From the NCBI GenBank assembly GCA_026008535.1, contig BRKX01000002.1, positions 34,277,501-34,341,500 of the forward strand: DNA of 64,000 bases, written 5' to 3'. Shown piece after piece: positions 1 to 11,664 of this stretch. The notes beneath the pieces were generated by a model. That model ran no database searches. It worked only from the letters and a program-made list of their open reading frames with translations, and was not told where the DNA came from. The position numbers and the translations under genes are program-made. This stretch comes from Perilla frutescens (lineage: Eukaryota; Streptophyta; Magnoliopsida; Lamiales; Lamiaceae). Every line of letters begins with the position of its first letter. Position 1 is the stretch's first letter.

Positions 1-1379
1 GGATTGGCGATGATAGCCATATAAAATGATATTTTGGAAAAGATTGAATTATCTAAATATGAAGATTTGATTGATAAATTTGCTTTAAAGAGTGCTACAA
101 TAATATCACTTTTTATGTAAAATTGTAGAAGATTCATATTTGTTTAACGTTGTATTAAGATATTTTCAACACTATAAATAACATATTTTGAATTTTTAGT
201 CTTTCTAACAATATTACTATAATTATAAAAATTATAACATTTTTTTTAAAATTTTAGGACCCAATTTTTATTATTTGCACAGGACCTACAAAATGATTGA
301 GACGACCATGTGTTGAGTTACGTCTCAAATCTCTAATTCCTTAAACGGAAATCTATAACTTGAGTTTAGTATTAAAAGCACAAGTAAAAATTATAACTCT
401 TTATACACAAATATAATTCATACACAATAAATATTTAATTTACTGTAAATTTAAACTATGACTTTTAGACTCTAAACTATAAACTATATCATTAATCTAT
501 AAACTATAAACTATAAACTCTTAACTTTTAACCCATAGACTTCAGTTATGACAAGTCATAATCTATTCTATTATGTTGAAGCATAATTTTTATACGTTTA
601 TTATGATAAAGCATAATAAATATTCTCGTTAATTATAACAAAGCATAATCTATGTTCTTTAATTATACAACAGTATAATACTATAACTCTAGCAGAGACT
701 TGAGCAGATAGATCATCAAATATTTTATTTGGATATACTAATTGTGAATATCATATTTATGAGTTAATAACTCAAATATAGATCAGTTTTGAAAATAAAC
801 CCACCCCGTTTAGATCAACTCAGATGATCAAACTTCTCGACACTCATCCTTCAACTCCTCTAACTGGTTAGCAGGTCTTACAAGATCAAACGTTATTTCA
901 GGACTCCTACTCTAATTTTCAGATGTCAACTTTAATTTAATTGATGTTTTTATTTACTTTAACTATATTCCGACTAAGATTGAACGACTCTTTGATTTTC
1001 AAATAATTTCAACGCAGAAGGAAATAAATTCCATAATCTTTTTTTTTAATGGGACCAAAAAATTTGACAGAAGTCACTTTCGTAACTTGCCATTTTACTC
1101 AATTTTTACCAAATATATACAACAACACCTTATACTCGTCTGAAAATTATGAAAATAATCAAGCATGACCCCACCTATATTTTTATTAAAGTATACAATT
1201 TTCAAAATTTTCTGAAATAACATGCTTTAGTTATAAAAAATAATCGTCTGATTAAAATAATCAATTTTTATCAAAACTCATTGAAAAATTATGAAATTTG
1301 GCACTCCTATAGGAAATAATATTTCGAGAAACTTTCTAATTCAAACTTTTTCGATTTAATGCCCTGAAATTGGCGAAAA
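1..1379. other. AT-rich intergenic DNA, no gene seen
   Basis: No open frame here resembles a protein I recognise. Around 430-530 there is a short run of imperfect AAACTAT repeats, and around 550-680 several spaced copies of AAGCATAAT. Both look like decayed simple-sequence or transposon DNA. Confidence 0.5.
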
Positions 1380-2489
1380 TGGAAAAAAATCAAAACTGAT
1401 TGATGCCCCTTTATTTTTCAAGTTTTTCAATATTTTGGCCGGTTTTCGGCCATCGAACAACAACGGGCTCAACATACAAAATGAAGTACTATTTAAAATA
1501 CATGACATATTAAAATTCTAGCTTTAAAAGATGACAAATAGACCGAGATGAGACAACAAAAAGTGGAAACTGGCGTCGGCTCTTTGGCTGTAACAACTCC
1601 CTCTTCCCGAGCCTCCTCCCAGCTAACTATTTACCTCGGCTCGTTAACATTCATCACGCTCGAATTCACTCTCGTTGTTAACACGAGTAGAGGGGGAAGA
1701 GAGAAAAATGAGCAAAGAATAATGAAATGAGAAGCCCTATTTATAGAAATCCAAGGCTTGAGACGAGTATAGCTTTTTCAGATATAAAATACTGATAAAG
1801 TTGTTTTGAATGCGATTACTTTTTCAAAAATACTATTCAAAAAACACTTTATTACCTTTATTGACACTGAGAATTCATTGGACCTCGTACACCAGATCTG
1901 AAAATTCTGGCGGACTAGTTGGCTCAATTCTTATTAGACCCACCAAAAATGGTGAGTCGACCATGTCGTTTGATATAAAAATGAACAAATGTTACTTTTA
2001 TAAATAGATAAAAAATTACTATTCATATACCAATTTATTGCTAAAAATATTGTATGGTGCTCGTTTGACCTCAGATTGAAAATCTAAGAACACGAACAGA
2101 ATCATTGGATCTTTTTCTATTAGAATACTTTGACGAATCAACTCTTAGAATATCGATTGAAATTTCATAAAAGATCTTATTTAAAACGAGTCGGGAAGTT
2201 ACTATTCGCAATTTACTTTATCATATTTTTCATCGCCAAGACTTTGATTGGCCTCAGATAAAATTCTAAGAATACCAACGGATTTTATAGGTCTTGACCT
2301 TTCAAAAAAGACCAATATTAACTATCTTCCGATTGTAATTACAAATCTCAAAACAAATTTCCGTATAAAGAACACAAAAAGTCGAGACTCATATCTGTTT
2401 TACATTATTTTAGCTCTCATTCTTTTCTTTAGTCTTCTAAATAAATTTAGAAAACTTCCTAAGATATTCTGAAATTTTTGGGGTGTTAC
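1380..2489. mobile_element. Decayed Ty3/gypsy-type LTR (probable)
   Basis: The stretch ends GGGGTGTTACA, the same kind of terminus as the right end of the intact chromovirus LTRs in this window (GGGGTATTACA when read on the plus strand). About 750 bases before that end is a TATTTATAG block, which is CTATAAATA on the minus strand, the position and form of a TATA box in such LTRs. No matching left end is clear, and no gag-pol frame adjoins it, so this is a remnant or old solo LTR. The left boundary is a guess. Confidence 0.35.
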
Positions 2490-3560
2490 AACTTATGTTG
2501 GGAAGTTAAGGCATGGATGGACTAGACTATCCCGCTCCCAAACAAAAGGGGATACGACCTCTTGATTCGACTTTGCCTGAGCTTGTGATGTCATTCACAA
2601 CCTGTTAATTTAGCTTTACTTGAGCTTGGGATTTCATCACCATCAGTCAAAAAGACACAACCTAATGATTCGACTCTGCTTGAGCTTGGGATGCCATCAG
2701 TCAAAGGAACAAAAGCTATTGAAGGCAGTCAACTAGATCCTAGCTTCCAATCGAAAGAAAACTATGGAGCATCTTGATACTGTTAAGTCGACTTTTCTTG
2801 AGATTGGGATGTCATAATCATCAGTCGAAGAGACACTAGATGATTCAACTTTGCTTGAGCTTGAGATGCCATCAGTCAAAGGGACAAAAGCTGCTGAAGA
2901 CAGTTTAGCCAAATCATTCCAATCAAAAGGAAAGTATAAAGCAGATTGATAAGGTGATGCAAGTCCTCGATTCCCGTATTTCTGAGATAGAGAAATTGTT
3001 GACAACATTGAAATCTTATATGTTGGGATATGCCAGGAGACAGGGGAGATTAAGGGTTGTTACTTTTCTATCCAAAGGTTGCTAGCTCTGTTGAAGTCTT
3101 TCAATGATGAGAAGTACATGAGAGTCATAACTCCCGTGTGCACATGAGAGTCGTAACTCATCACCTCCTCAATTCAAATTAGATGTTACATACTGGGATT
3201 TAGTGTGTTGGAGGAGTGGGGTGTAATTCCCGAAGATTACACGTGGGAGTGATGACATCCCATAACTCCTGGAGGTTACACATCCCAGGATTAATGCTCG
3301 TAAATGGTTTTAATCCCTTATTTGGTGGAGAGCGCCGGAAGAACTAAATTATTTCATCTTTGGAAAACAAAACGTCAAATCGTGAGTACCAACCGGGGTA
3401 TAATTGTCTTGAGAGAGGTTATCTCGACTCAGTTGTTCCATGTTCGAGATTCAATCTGAATCTATCCAGTTTGTTGTTATTGTTTGTATTCTAGCATTTC
3501 TATTATTTTGTATTCTCCAATTCTATTTTTTGTCGGTCCGATCGAATATTCTGTATTTTT
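2490..3560. mobile_element. Degenerate retrotransposon-derived DNA with an internal repeat
   Basis: Between about 2560 and 2900 a motif of about 25 bases built around TTGAGCTTGGGATGCCATCA recurs at least five times with changes. Downstream (3030-3480) the composition shifts toward GC, with repeated GTAACTC and GATTACACGTGGGAG-like words that resemble the leader or LTR of Tat/Athila-like gypsy elements. All frames are broken. The assignment to retroelements is inference from composition and texture, not from a protein match. Confidence 0.3.
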
Positions 3561-4912
3561 TTTCTTCCTAAATTTTAATAATTTGTAATCTACACTTTAC
3601 GATTTTTTAATAGTTTACTATTTAGAAATATTATGAATATGATATAATATTACTATAAATTTGAATACTAATAGTAATACACTAATACATATAATTATAT
3701 ATCTAATATTATATATATATATATATATATATTAATGTAATAACCTTATTCGGTTAGTCCGATCTGCCCGTTTTCATTTTCCCAGGACCCCACCGACCGA
3801 GAAAAAATTCAGCTCATTTAAATTTGGACCGGACCTACCAAATAGTGTGTAAAAACCAACCGAATGTCCCAATTTTCAGTCAGTCCGATCCGATTTTTCA
3901 GTCTGATGAGTCCTTGTACACCCATATCAATTGACTTATGTCTTCGAGCTCACTAATTTTGGTTATTTATACTCTATTTTTCTACTTTGTCCAATAACGG
4001 CCAAAAAAATCTATTGTAATACTTCAACTACATATTATAACAGTTGGATACCAAATTTTTTTTATTTACCAACCAATAAAAATTGAAAATTGCAAAAGAA
4101 ATTTGCATATAGAAATGTGGATGTAAGAGTACCTTAACCTGACTAGTGACTATGGACAAGTGTACACCTCTCTCGCCTCCCTAAACAAAGTTTCTTTAAT
4201 TACCGTTAATATTTTTATATGCGATTCACCAATTTAATTTTTTTTTGTAAATAATTTATTTGAATTATGATGTATATATTTGAATAATTATGAAAATAAT
4301 ATACACATGTAAATAGCACTAAGAAGATAAATTTTGTATACTTAACGACAAACAAAAGAGAAAGTAAATTTTATGAAATGGTCATTACAAAGAGTTAGTA
4401 CTATTTCAAATGATAGTATTATCACTAAACAAATTTTCTATATCCTACAATTCATGACTCTTAAAATAACAATGTATAATTATCAAAGATTAAAAATATT
4501 TGATTTCTTTATATAGATTATTAATATAGAAAAAGTAGAATGTTGTTTTGGGTAAAAATTTAAAAATAAACTTAATCACAATAAATTAAAATTGAAAATA
4601 AAAATAAAAATGTAGTAATATAGTTGGGATGTAACATGGAATGCAACAAAAGATCCAATTGAATATTTGCTTCCAAATATTTTTTTAAAGAAAGGATTGA
4701 CTCAAATGATAAATACTAAAGGACATGTTTGGTTTGACTGATTAGGGTAGAATATAGTTGTTGGATAAAATTATCCGGCTCAACCATGTATTTGGTGGTT
4801 CACTTGATTGGAGCTTGGTATTAATGATGGATCAAGCTATTATCACCATTTTGAATGATAACTTATCACCCCAATATTGGGGTGATTATTCTTATCCATC
4901 CTTGATAAAACT
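3561..4912. other. AT-rich DNA with (TA)n tract and a hAT-like end
   Basis: No gene is seen. A TA run lies near 3708-3733. From about 3757 to 3935 the sequence is richer in CCGA/CGG words and ends near CTTGTACACCC, like the subterminal part of a non-autonomous hAT element. From about 4725 a MITE-like stretch starts (TGTTTGGTTTGACTGATTAG) but its partner end was not found. Confidence 0.35.
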
Positions 4913-5140
4913 TGAAATTGCCATTTTATCCTCATAAAAAAACTATTATTTTATGGAGGAAAATTTAGGTATTCTTTTAAATTTTAATTATAATCCTTCA
5001 ATCCAACCATAACATTGATGTGTTTTTGAAATTGCCATTTTATCCTCATAAAAAAACTATTATTTTATGGAGGAAAATTTAGGTATTCTTTTAAATTTTA
5101 ATTATAATCCTTCAATCCAAGCATAACATTGATGTGTTTT
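4913..5140. repeat. Two-copy tandem duplication, 114-bp unit
   Basis: The unit starting TGAAATTGCCATTTTATCC at 4913 is repeated from 5027. The copies differ at one base that I can see (CCAACCAT against CCAAGCAT), so the duplication is recent. It lies in non-coding DNA. Confidence 0.85.
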
Positions 5141-5278
5141 TGAACCATTTTCTCATCCATCTAATATAATAAAATGGAGTTCCACCAAAATGTTTTCCTC
5201 TCAAAAACATCACATCATCAATAGTTATTATAAATAAAAAATTACTTTTTTTTTCATTTTTTTAATTGTCTCTTCATC

Positions 5279-5279
5279 T

Positions 5280-5328
<49 letters not shown>

Positions 5329-5352
5329 GCGCGAGCGCGCACACACACACAA
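5279..5352. repeat. Compound (TC)n / (CA)n microsatellite
   Basis: A run of TC dinucleotides is followed by a short GCGC-rich junction and then CA dinucleotides. The Arg/Glu-repeat peptide that can be read on the minus strand here is only this microsatellite in translation. Confidence 0.9.
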
Positions 5353-6186
5353 GTCACATATGCTATATTCCATAGCATATTTCATTATGTACATGAAATC
5401 CAAATTTATTTGCACGAATGAATAAATATGTGACAATTCACATATAAAAAAGTAATGTATAACGTTTGGTAGATTCTATCATGTGAAATAATTATCAACA
5501 TTTATTACATAATTAAATAAAATAATCAGGTAAATTATTTGGTAAAATATCATAATCGGTAGCATAGTCTGTATACTTTATACGTAGTTATAATATTTAT
5601 AATATATATTTAATTATAATGAATATTAAATAGTTAATAATTTAGCATTTTAATTAAATGTATAACTAAATCAAACAAATATTGATATTTATAAATTCAA
5701 CAAATGCTACTACAAACGTTATATACAAACAAGTGATGTATAATTTATAATATAATATTTTGATTGTCATATGTAGTTATTAATTATTTATGTAATTTGA
5801 TAATAATATAACATGTACATATACATATACATATGTATGTGTGTGTATTCAAGTAATTATTTTTTCATTTATTATATTATGAACTTAACTCATTTTATAG
5901 TTGCAATAATAATTGTTTGACATAAAAAAAAAAACAAACAAATAAAAATGGTATTAACTTTTTAATTAAAGCATTATCTATAAAATGTGAATATGTAACA
6001 CTTACATTAAAAATGTAATAATTAAGTTTGAGACCATGAACGATCTCGTGCATATATATATATATATATATATATATTTCTTCTTGTTAAAATATGAATA
6101 TAATATTCATTAAACTAATTATTTAACTAACAAAGTGTATTAGTAAATTTTATAAAAAAATATTTATTTTTATTTAATTTCATTAA
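5353..6186. other. AT-rich intergenic DNA, no gene seen
   Basis: Only AT-rich sequence and a (TA)n run near 6053-6077 are present. Confidence 0.5.
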
Positions 6187-6345
6187 TAGGCCGGCCTATT
6201 AGGTTTGATGGGATTTTTCAAAGACCTAGACCTGGCCTATTTATGTAAATAAGCTTCTTAGAGAACCTCATTGTGGCCTTTTTACTAAATAGGCCAGACC
6301 TTAGGCCCATGTCGGGTAGGCTAACCTATTTCCATTCCTATCTTT
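6187..6345. mobile_element. hAT-like element fragment
   Basis: A short island with repeated AGGCC/GGCCT words (GGCCGGCCTATT, AATAGGCCAGACC) ends in CCTATTTCCATTCCTA. This GGCC-rich body closing on a TTTCCATTCCTA edge is typical of non-autonomous hAT ends in plants. The opposite end and a target duplication were not found. Confidence 0.35.
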
Positions 6346-6442
6346 AATTTTTTCCAAACTAATAATGATCATTGATCTTAACAAATTAATGGATAGAATT
6401 TATCCACAATTTATACACAAGGCTTATGTTTACATGTTAAAG

Positions 6443-6445
<3 letters not shown>

Positions 6446-6487
<42 letters not shown>
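6446..6487. repeat. (TA)n microsatellite, left anchor of the insertion chain
   Basis: About 21 TA units. The next elements to the right (solo LTR, elements A, B and C) are each separated by further TA tracts, as if the same microsatellite had been hit several times. Confidence 0.9.
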
Positions 6488-6491
<4 letters not shown>

Positions 6492-7447
6492 AGTGTCATC
6501 TGCACTTAGGTGTTCGGGATTATTATTATCTGTTTAAGATGCTATGGCAATTTCAAAAGAACACAAAAGGTTTTGGTTATTCATGTTCGAATACCATGTT
6601 CTGGACATTTCTATGAACATTCCGCTGTCAATCTGATTGAAGATCAAGACATGTACTTAATCATGTTCAGAGACATGATCATGTACATGGTTGTCCAGAG
6701 AGTTTACAAAGAGACGTATCATGCTGGAATCAAAGAGCTGGTGCTGCAGATTCAAGATGGATGTTTCAGAATAGAAGCTGCCTTATTGGTGATGAAGATC
6801 AAGAAGGAAAGAATAAGTTCTATTTAAGGATGACATCTAAACTAGGAAAGTCGATTTAATTAAGGAAATTGTTTTCTTGTTGAATCCTAGTCAAAATAGG
6901 TCTTCTGATTACCTTGTTAAGGCTATAGTTGTTGTTTATAAATAGCCTGGGAATCAGACGAGATTAGGTGACAAGAATTTTTACGAATACACAAAAGGGC
7001 TGAGAGGTAAAAGACTTCACATTCGAAGCATATAGTATTCGGGTAGACTAGGTTTGATCAGTTTGATTATTGTGTTTCTAGTCTGTGTTTGAAACTCACT
7101 TTCATACACACTTAAAGGAGTCTCGGGAGAGATTTCATGTGGGAACTAGAGGGATTCTAGGTTGTGAGGGAAGCTCACAATTCAATTTAGTGAAAGAGGT
7201 TGAATCGGGTAGGAAAGGGGTCGAGTGACGGGAGTCTTCGTGTAATAACCTTTGTAACCATTCAATGGAGTAGTAAAATATTTCTCACGGACTTGATAAG
7301 TCCCCCTGACGTAGATCAGTTGATTGAACAGGGTTACCAACCTCGTGTTCTTTGTTTTCTTAAAGTTTTTACATTCTGACCTTACATGTTCACAACAATG
7401 TTCAAATACATGATGATGAACATGACCGCACAGTTTATGTAACTCCA
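6488..7447. mobile_element. Probable solo LTR in a (TA)n tract
   Basis: The segment starts TGTTAGTG and can be closed at AACTCCA, giving TG...CA ends of a 960-bp LTR. It is bordered by TATAT on both sides, but that duplication is weak evidence inside a TA tract. The inner part has the texture of Ty1/copia LTRs: a TAAATAGCC block, GTGTAATAACCTTTGTAACC, then TTCTCACGG and GACGTAGATC. An alternative end at CACAACA (about 7398) would give better inverted tips but no target duplication. No internal retrotransposon region adjoins. Confidence 0.45.
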
Positions 7448-7457
7448 TATATATATA

Positions 7458-8578
7458 GGGAATGGTTCAAATAGAAACCCAATGTGATCCCTCCGTGAGA
7501 ACTTAGGAACCAATCCTAATCTTATATTTGATTAGATCTAATGACCATAATTTAGTCAAAGTAAGGTGACAAACTTGTAATATTTGAAAACTTAATGAAG
7601 GCGGGGTTATTTTCGTAATTTAGAAATTAGGTTATATTTTTTTAGATTTTGGGCCCAATTCCCAGAATTAAATAGACAAACACTTTAAAACCGTTGTCTT
7701 TTCTGGCGTTGAATTAATATGCTAACATGAGAGATTTATATTGCTAACATCAAGAGATTCTATTGCTAACATGAGGTAAACTCATATTGCTAACTTGACG
7801 AGATCATAATATTAAATTGACACTTATTAAACACCACACATATAACATTGGACCACATTTAAAATAATATTGTGTAACATGTGTAATATCATTCATACAT
7901 ACAACATATTGTTAATATGTTAGAAATATACACACTGCTAATATGTGACTAATAATTTGCTAATATGTTAGCAACATGTGGCAAATATGTGAATAATGAT
8001 ATGTTAATATGACTTAAATTCTCAAATATTACAAGTTTTCAAAATAATATTCAGTATTTTTAAAGTTATAATTGTTTATGAACATAACTATATATAACTC
8101 ATACTTTAACTATTTCTCATGAAAGCAACTTAAGATTCAAAGTTGTGCATAAAAAATTTCATGTTAGCAATATAAACACAAGATATGAGAAATATTATGA
8201 TATCATATTAGCAATATCTGGCAGTTACGAGTTGAATATACGTGAATTTTTTTTTTGTATTTTTCATCAATTTTTGCTCAAATAAACATATGCACTATGG
8301 ATCTTAAATGAAAGAGCATGAAAAAATCTTTAATTTGATATATTTTTTGCGTAAATTGGATAAAAAACAAGTAAGTTATAATTATTTAAAGTTTTTAAGA
8401 ATTTTTTAAAAGATGATGACATCACTTTATAAAAAAAAATTGGAATTACCCCTTATATTTCGAATTTTACATATTTACAACTATGCCACCGTCTTTTTAT
8501 CCGCCATGTCATCAAAATCCTTGAATTTGATTGGTTCCTAGGTTCTCACGGGGGATTGGTTCCTATTTGAACCCACCC
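7458..8578. mobile_element. Element A: long-TIR, (TA)n-flanked, TTAGCA-rich DNA transposon
   Basis: The two ends are inverted repeats of about 50 bases. The left starts GGGAATGGTTCAAATAG and the right, reverse-complemented, GGGTGGGTTCAAATAGG. Both continue through GTGAGAAC and TAGGAACCAATC. TA tracts lie on both sides (7448-7457 and 8579-8598). The interior has no coding frame, but TTAGCA/TGCTAA recurs many times around 7720-8010 and 8160-8210, often as TGCTAACATGA or GTTAGCAACATG. The terminal repeats are clearly related to, though different from, those of elements B and C. The superfamily is uncertain: TIR length suggests Mutator-like, but the target duplication cannot be read in TA repeats. 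Confidence 0.65.
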
Positions 8579-9237
8579 ATATATATATATATATATATGT
8601 GGGATGGTTCAAATGTGAACCAACTTCCCTTGTAGAAATTAGGATCCATTAATAACCACCCATTTCATTAATATGAATGGTCAAGATTAAATTTATGATT
8701 TAGGGATCTAATTGCAAACTCCCCATCTCTTCAAATCCTATTATATTTCAAGGGGTTAAACTTGTAAAAATAAATATAATCATAATCCCACATCCCTTAA
8801 ATGTAGGAAAAAATAATAGCAACTATCTATATTAATTCGTTAACGACTCCTCTTCAATCAAAGCCCCGCGGCCAAATACAAATTCAACAAACGAATGGCA
8901 GCGGAAATGAGCAAATTAGCAAAATGAAATTGTGTAAATCAGGGACAACGGACTACTTTAAATTCATAGGTATATATTGTGTAAATTATGTTACTAATCA
9001 GGAAAACTGATAATTAATAAGCACATATTTAAAGCTTCAAACCATATTAGCAAATGGTGCATTGCATATTACCAATTTGTTGTTAGCATATTAGCACAGA
9101 GCATTTGCTTTTAATATTCATAATGTAATTATAGGATTTTCACATTAGCAAATCTTGTAGGACTTAATAGCAATATTTGGTTTAAGGTATTAGTTTATTA
9201 TAATTTGATAGAATGAGACATTTTTTTAAAACGTATT

Positions 9238-9242
9238 AACAA
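9238..9242. repeat. Target-site duplication AACAA (left copy; right copy 19403-19407)
   Basis: AACAA directly precedes the left LTR tip TGTAACGC and the same five bases directly follow the right LTR tip TATTACA. A perfect 5-bp duplication marks a single integrase-made insertion with no later rearrangement. Confidence 0.95.
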
Positions 9243-11651
9243 TGTAACGCCCCGGTCCCGGGAGAAGGGCAGGGGACCGGTGCGCTACTTGGGGAAAGGG
9301 GGAAAGGGGTTGTTGAACAGAAGCAATCAAAGAAATAGGGTTAGTGCCCTAAAAATATGGGCAGCATAACCTCTATAAATGGATCAATCCACGCTTTTAA
9401 AGCGTATGAAATGACTCAAACCAGATACCATGACTCTTAGGATGAACCCAAGAAAGAATAACAAAGGCAAACTTCAATGTAAATAATAACAGTTCAAAGG
9501 TTAACTGTTAATAGGTTAGGCATAAAAAAGGCCAGACTGATGTCTGTCCAAATACTTAAAGTAAAGAGATGCCAGGCTCCCGCCTGTCGTGAAAGCAATA
9601 TAAAGCCAGGCTTTTGCCTTGACATGAAAAACAATGTAAAGCCAGGCTTGCGCCTGTCTGAGTAAGGAAAGTAAATAAATGCCAGGCTTTCGCCTGTCAG
9701 GAACAGAAAGTAAACGGGATTCGGAGAACCGAACACTCCGTAACAATAAAGAAAATGGGATTCGGAAAACCGAACACTCCATAACAGTAAATAAAATGGG
9801 ATTCGGAGAACCGAACACTCCATAACAGTAAAGAAAATGGGATTCGGAGAACCGAACACTCCATAACAGTAAATAAAATGGGATTCGGAGAACCGAACAC
9901 TCCATAACAATAATCAGAGTAAGCGGACAAAAACGCAGTGCATTTATTCAGACACAAAAGGTAACCATGTTCTCAGTTGGACTCCACACATAAAAGAAAC
10001 ATATACATCAAAAAATAGCCCTTCAGCCTTAGCACAGCCGTCCACCATCCCGCAGCTCATCCTGAAAATATTTGAAAAGATTTGGGCGTGAGTACTAATG
10101 CACTCAGTGGGTACTTTTGAGAAAAACCTTCAGAATCATTTTATAAAATAGAATATCCAATCATATTGAGAGCATATCATGGAAAGCTTTCAAAACAGAA
10201 AATTTGTGAATTCCATGTATACAAAATCATTTTCGTTCCATCATTGCGCGCAACTCTCCCCTAGAACGCTTACGGTGAGTCGGTTCGTGTACACAACCCG
10301 GCTGCTTAAGGTTGGACACTGCCCTGTTTGCTTGGGGCTCGATATCGTGAACCATTGTAGTTTCGTCACCAAAAACAGTAGTAAGACTTACATGAGTCAG
10401 GAGAGCACATCAAATACAGTCATGAGTTGGATATTCAATCATATTCATTTTATAAATATCAGGGCTTAATAACCCGAAACATATTTTTATATAATAAAAA
10501 CCCACCTGGTAATCTGAGCTAGATCTAGATTCTGATTCTGATCTCAACTAAAAGTCTCCTTCTTCTGTGCCTACAAGATTATCCGGCAACTTAGTTTCGA
10601 TGAATGACTACCATTAGGTCAAAATCTAACCTTTCTTAGCTATGAAGTAAATATTATAATATCTACTATCTTAATACGCAGCACCCGGATCATCAAAATA
10701 TTTTGACTCTTAAGGGAACTTTACTCAGGGCATTTTTATAAAGAAAAACCGTTTAGGAAGTTTTGGCATACGGGGTGGTCAAACCCGTATCCTAAAATTA
10801 ATTCGGTACAAATAAATTCATACCGCAAGATCTGCCCATTGGAAAAATATGAAACTTTAAATAAAAATACTATATTTTGACACGGAACAACTTTTGAGTT
10901 TAAAAATACGATAGGGCTATCCACGAAGGATAGATCTGAAAAAGACTACAATTTAATAATCGGATACCCAAAATATACCCGAAATTAAAAAGTGACAACA
11001 TGGAAAATGTATATAAATATACATAGAACATAAAACCCTAAAGACACTTTTTGATTCGATGACCCGAAAGAGTCACCGATTTGAAAGGTGGTGGCGACTT
11101 TTGGCGGCGGTCACGATGATTTTCCATCGTGATCGTCCGTCGTGTCATCATTTCAATCACGTATTCGTGATCTATGCGTTGACACCTTCAAAACGACTAT
11201 TTCGGAAATGAAATAGGAAACTAGAGACGTACCTTCTCTAGAAGCTGCTCGGCGTTTCGATTTTGAAAATGAATGAAAAATGAAACCTTAACCTCCTATT
11301 TATAGAAGAAAAATAAATAGGATAATATTTCGAAAAAGAAATTGGATAATGACGGATGTGCCTTAGTTATCCAAATCTATTACCTTTCACCCTAAAATTG
11401 TGCCAAGTGTTCATTTGAACTCGAAATTGGAAAATTCAAAGTTTGGCACGATGCTTGAAAATTTTTCTATCAACCCAAGAAAAATATCAGAACATATTTT
11501 AAAGCAATTTTTGACCAAATTAAATTTTAATAGATGTCTCTGGCTGCGATTTTCCTTTATTTGAATCCGTTAAGGACCCAACTTCTTACCTAAATTACCC
11601 TCAGGTAACATAAGTTGAGTAAAACCCTCTAAAATATTTCGGGGTATTACA
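9243..11651 (-). repeat. Chromovirus 3' LTR
   Basis: On the plus strand it begins TGTAACGCCCCGG and ends CGGGGTATTACA, so both tips are TG...CA with a short inverted repeat. On the minus strand a CTATAAATAG TATA-like box lies at 11296-11305. The LTR contains a tandem-repeat block (see 9530-9909). Confidence 0.95.
9530..9909. repeat. Minisatellite inside the LTR (second copy 17281-17660)
   Basis: Two arrays lie side by side. Four spaced copies of GCCAGGCT-n-GCCTGTC (about 9568-9698) are followed by five units of a 41-bp repeat that each begin GGGATTCGG(A/G)AAACCGAAC, starting at 9716, 9757, 9798, 9839 and 9880. The repeat gives open frames in several phases, with repetitive peptides rich in SVRFSES; these are not genes. 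The array is copied unchanged in the other LTR. Confidence 0.9.
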
Positions 11652-11664
11652 TTCTACCCTCCTT
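11652..11664 (-). other. Polypurine tract of the chromovirus
   Basis: On the minus strand AAGGAGGGTAGAA abuts the 3' LTR tip TGTAATACC directly. This is the expected position and composition for the plus-strand DNA primer in reverse transcription. It overlaps the stop codon of Gag-Pol by two bases. Confidence 0.9.

Noticed and set aside
5254..5436. Arg/Glu-repeat peptide
   Set aside because: Translation of the (TC)n microsatellite.
9494..9957. Overlapping open frames of 86-138 codons in the LTRs (also 17245-17708)
   Set aside because: They are translations of the 41-bp and GCCAGGCT repeats in several phases, duplicated because the LTR is duplicated; there is no domain and no coding bias.
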